DNA of 64,000 bases, taken from Solibacillus silvestris (GTDB taxonomy: Bacteria > Bacillota > Bacilli > Bacillales_A > Planococcaceae). Location: NCBI GenBank assembly GCA_001586195.1, contig CP014609.1:3132501-3196500 (forward strand). Direction: 5' to 3'. Both the position numbers and the translations under genes were made by a program. Shown here piece by piece: positions 61,480 to 64,000 of the stretch (its first letter is position 1; every line of letters begins with the position of its first letter). Under the pieces are notes generated by a model. The model was not told the origin of the DNA. It saw nothing but the letters and a program-made list of their open reading frames with translations, and ran no database searches.

Positions 61480-62883
61480 TTATTTTCTTAGCTCTTCTGC
61501 TTTTTTCACCATCTTATCTACAAATTCTTCAGCAGTAATTTCACCAAGTAAGATATCAATAATTAATAATTTAATTTCATTTGTAATTTCAACTGCAATT
61601 TTTTGCAGTTCAGCATCTGGTGTGTAACGTTTGTACGTATGAACAGCACCTGGATTGTTAATCATTTCATTAATATTTTTCAAGAAATCCTGAACATTTG
61701 TATTCGAAGATAAATCAACGTCCTTCATGTTCATAATCGCACCTGTTGATTCAGCAAATGCCTGCGCATATTCTTCCGTAAAGATGAATTCCAAAAATGC
61801 CTTTGCAGCTTCCGGATTTTGCGATTTTTCAGCAATTGCAATTGTACGAATATCCGGTACAAGTGCTAATGGCTTACCAGGATCATTCATCGGTGTTGGT
61901 GTGAAGCCAAATTCAAAACTTTCCGGCGTATCATTTTTCATTTCATTTGGTAACCAGAAACCTACTGGAATGTAGGCATTTTTATGCATTAAAAAGTTCA
62001 TTTGTGATTGCGTATGATTGTAGGCAGCAAAACCGCTGTCAATTAGTCCTGCTTTAGCAATTTTTTCTACCTTTTTCAATACTTCAAGCGTTTCAGGTTT
62101 TTTCCAAGCCTCTACTACACCATTATTTAAGTCATTTAATAACTCTTCACCGCCTGCAGCAGCAAAAGCCGGATTCAATACGCCACGGTGGAAGTATTGT
62201 GTATGTTGGCCTGTCGTTACAAATGGTGCAATTTTCGTATCGGCTTTAATTTTTTCCATAGAGCTAATCCAGCTGTCAAAATCTGTTGGTACTTCCCATC
62301 CGTTTTCTTCAAACCACTTCGCATCATACCAAGTTCCCCACGTATCGAATACTAATGGCAAACTATAGATTTTCCCGCCATCTACTTCTTCTGCCGGTGA
62401 GATAAAGCTATCTAATAATGCTGTACCATTTTCAAGTTTAATTCCTTTTGCAAATTCACTAATATCCATTAACTGACCTTCAGCGATCATTTGTGTTTCA
62501 CTAGCTCCTGCTCCATCGATATAGACGACATCAGGTGGTGTTTCCGAAATCCAACGTGTGTTCATCTCCGTATTAATATTCGGACCTGCATGTTCTACAA
62601 TTTCTAAATCCGGATGCTGTTTTTGGAAGTCCCCTATAACTTGCTTCCACCATCCGTCTCCATATCCTCCAACGAAATATTGAATTTCCAGTTTGCCTGA
62701 CAACCCATCCCCTGTACTTTCTGTAGAAGTATTATCCGATGAAGTCGTTGATTGTTCTGTACTGCTGTTTCCTTCAGTGTCGCTGTTTGATTCCTCGTCA
62801 TTCGAACACGCTACGAGCAATAGCATTAAACTCATTAATGCTACTAAAAACCAAGTCTGCTTTCTCTCTTTGATAACAAACAT
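61480..62883 (-). CDS. sugar ABC transporter substrate-binding lipoprotein
   Basis: 467-residue family 1 extracellular solute-binding protein. Signal peptide with lipobox LLVAC (Cys26), an acidic Ser/Thr-rich linker (about 27-58), then the binding fold with VYIDGAGASETQMIAEGQLMD. In this operon the ligand is probably MurNAc or a MurNAc-containing disaccharide or muropeptide; this is context inference. AAGGGG lies 8 nt before ATG 62883. Confidence 0.88.
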   Translation of the reverse strand: MFVIKERKQTWFLVALMSLMLLLVACSNDEESNSDTEGNSSTEQSTTSSDNTSTESTGDGLSGKLEIQYFVGGYGDGWWKQVIGDFQKQHPDLEIVEHAGPNINTEMNTRWISETPPDVVYIDGAGASETQMIAEGQLMDISEFAKGIKLENGTALLDSFISPAEEVDGGKIYSLPLVFDTWGTWYDAKWFEENGWEVPTDFDSWISSMEKIKADTKIAPFVTTGQHTQYFHRGVLNPAFAAAGGEELLNDLNNGVVEAWKKPETLEVLKKVEKIAKAGLIDSGFAAYNHTQSQMNFLMHKNAYIPVGFWLPNEMKNDTPESFEFGFTPTPMNDPGKPLALVPDIRTIAIAEKSQNPEAAKAFLEFIFTEEYAQAFAESTGAIMNMKDVDLSSNTNVQDFLKNINEMINNPGAVHTYKRYTPDAELQKIAVEITNEIKLLIIDILLGEITAEEFVDKMVKKAEELRK

Positions 62884-62913
62884 ACATTACACCCCTTCAT
62901 TTTCATTATGTTA

Positions 62914-62929
62914 ACTATATGAATATAGT
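62914..62929. promoter_or_regulatory. perfect palindrome between murR and the binding-protein gene
   Basis: ACTATAT-GA-ATATAGT is a perfect inverted repeat 11-15 nt after murR and about 30 nt before the next gene; possible operator for MurR or a short mRNA hairpin. Confidence 0.4.
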
Positions 62930-62940
62930 CAGCACCAATA

Positions 62941-63792
62941 TTAGCGAGAAAAACCCTTAATTACCTCGAGTGTGCGATTTAACGCAACAATCGATTTATC
63001 ATAGTTTAATGTGGCGATTCCTGTATATAAAATATCAATTAATGTCAGTTGGGCGATGCGTGATGCGGTTGCCGAGCTACGAATATCTGCTTCGTTAGAA
63101 ACAACGTACAGAGCATAATCTGCAAAGCTTTGTATAGTATTTCGCTTGTTTTGTGTCATTGTAATAATCGTTGCTTGATTCTCTTTTGCAACGGTAAGCG
63201 CATTAATAACTTCCTTCGTTTCACCTGAGTACGAGATCGCGAATACAACATCTTCGCTCGTTGCATGTGCTGCTGCAATCAGCTGCCCATGACTATCGAA
63301 AATTGTTTCACAGTTTTTATTAATCCGTTTCAATTTATGTTCAAAATCTTGCGCAACGATTGCTGAGGCCCCGATGCCGATAAAGATAATCTTTCTTGCA
63401 TTATTAATTTGGTGAATAATTTTCTCCAATTCCCTTTCGCCATTAATCATTAGCGTTCGTTGGATTGCATCGATATTGTGCATTTCAATGGTCTGTATCA
63501 TTTGCAATATGGTCGAATCTTTTTCCAGTTCAAAATTGTGGTTGTTTTGAATTTCCAGAGTAGGTGCTGTAGCAATACTTAGTTTTAAATCTTTGAATCC
63601 GGAAAAGTTTAATGCCCTGCACATTCTCACTATTGTTGCTTCACTTGTTTTAGCCTTTTCTGCCAGCACTGCAATCGGCATGCGAATAACATCCTCTAAG
63701 TGACTTAAAATATATAAAGCTACATTTCTTTCTGCAGGTTTCAGCAATTCCATCCCCGAACGTATTCTTTCAATACTATTTTCCAAATTCAT
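62941..63792 (-). CDS. murR: MurR/RpiR family transcriptional regulator
   Basis: 283-residue regulator: RpiR-type helix-turn-helix (about 1-75; EKAKTSEATIVRMCRALNFSGFKDLKL) and a SIS sugar-phosphate domain (about 120-255; IFIGIGASAIVAQDF, AISYSGETKEVI). The SIS domain probably senses MurNAc-6-phosphate, as in E. coli MurR. First gene of the operon. Promoter TTGACG-N17-TATTAT (63859-63887). GAGAGTAGG precedes the ATG. Confidence 0.88.
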   Translation of the reverse strand: MNLENSIERIRSGMELLKPAERNVALYILSHLEDVIRMPIAVLAEKAKTSEATIVRMCRALNFSGFKDLKLSIATAPTLEIQNNHNFELEKDSTILQMIQTIEMHNIDAIQRTLMINGERELEKIIHQINNARKIIFIGIGASAIVAQDFEHKLKRINKNCETIFDSHGQLIAAAHATSEDVVFAISYSGETKEVINALTVAKENQATIITMTQNKRNTIQSFADYALYVVSNEADIRSSATASRIAQLTLIDILYTGIATLNYDKSIVALNRTLEVIKGFSR

Positions 63793-63858
63793 TACCTACT
63801 CTCAAACAAAATGTTGTAAAACTTCCTTTTTAATATAAAATATATGAAATTTAACTCC

Positions 63859-63887
63859 ATAATAAAACCTATATTGCTAGTCGTCAA
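63859..63887 (-). promoter_or_regulatory. sigma-A promoter of the murR operon
   Basis: Minus strand TTGACG (63882-63887), 17 nt, TATTAT (63859-63864). Confidence 0.7.
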
Positions 63888-63899
63888 GATTTTATTTTA

Positions 63900-63914
63900 A
63901 ATTTTCTGAAAATA
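63900..63914. promoter_or_regulatory. CodY box in the murR upstream region
   Basis: AATTTTCTGAAAATA matches the CodY consensus at 14 of 15 positions. It lies 12 bp upstream of the murR -35 and about 20 bp upstream of the -35 of a plus-strand promoter for the gene beyond the right edge, so either may be the target. Confidence 0.6.
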
Positions 63915-63934
63915 AAAGGAAATAAATGTTTTAT

Positions 63935-64000
63935 TTTATCGATTAATTGACTATTGCTATACTATTGTAGAAATTCAATTATACGGTGGTGATTCTTAAT
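63935..64000 (+). promoter_or_regulatory. promoter and ribosome site of a gene starting at the right edge
   Basis: TTTATC (63935-63940), 17 nt, TATACT (63958-63963), then GGTGGTG at 63984-63990 and AT as the final two bases, which could be the first two bases of an ATG. The gene itself is outside the window. Confidence 0.5.

Overview
This is a low-GC, spore-forming, flagellated Gram-positive chromosome segment. The left 24 kb keeps the Bacillus subtilis gene neighbourhood ygzB-perR / bcp(ygaF)-hemL(gsaB)-ygaE / ygaD-ygaC / sspE position-mutY-yfhP / yfhJ-yfhH-recX-yfhF / pdaA-rlmD. Gene order, AT-rich spacers, many TTG/GTG starts and the motAB, sspE-like and pdaA genes suggest a Planococcaceae member such as Solibacillus or Lysinibacillus. 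That placement is inference; no rRNA is present. No tRNA, rRNA, transposase, prophage or CRISPR array was seen.

Layout. 0.2-5.3 kb: peroxide regulator PerR, a dehydrogenase, a peroxiredoxin, the haem enzyme HemL and an aromatic-acid exporter-like protein. 5.3-11.3 kb: a structured repeat, then a five-gene peptide ABC transporter (order D-F-A-B-C) with a CodY-like box. 11.4-21.4 kb: ABC exporter, NtdP, a divergent gamma-type spore protein candidate, MutY, YfhP, RecX group, PdaA, RlmD. 21.5-29.8 kb: VOC protein, MFS transporter with an attenuator-like leader, fumarase, cystine symporter TcyP and the iron-efflux ATPase PfeT under PerR and Fur boxes. 29.9-33.5 kb: glycerate permease, glycerate kinase and a CdaR-type regulator. 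33.5-39.3 kb: second copy of the structured repeat, YihY/YtxH stress genes, pseudouridine catabolism (psuK-psuG), motAB. 39.5-53.7 kb: two M29 aminopeptidase paralogues, carbonic anhydrase, PPK2, Map, ThiT with a TPP riboswitch, SbcCD, a GDSL esterase and a DECD-box helicase. 53.8-54.15 kb: a 21-bp-phased array of a 9-mer. 54.2-56.6 kb: thiolase and acyl-CoA dehydrogenase. 56.7-63.8 kb: a murein-recycling operon (murR, sugar ABC importer, AmiE-like hydrolase, BadF-type kinase, MurQ).

How the parts fit. PerR is encoded at one end and has a 15/15 operator at pfeT 27 kb away, so the window holds both regulator and target for peroxide/iron control. The murein cluster replaces the B. subtilis PTS route (MurP) by ABC import plus a cytosolic kinase. 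The most unusual non-coding signals are the phased TTCTAATA(A/T) array, a predicted sigma-G promoter nested inside a terminator that also hides the pdaA ribosome binding site, the PerR/Fur control region of pfeT, and the two structured repeats that share a compensatory base-pair change.
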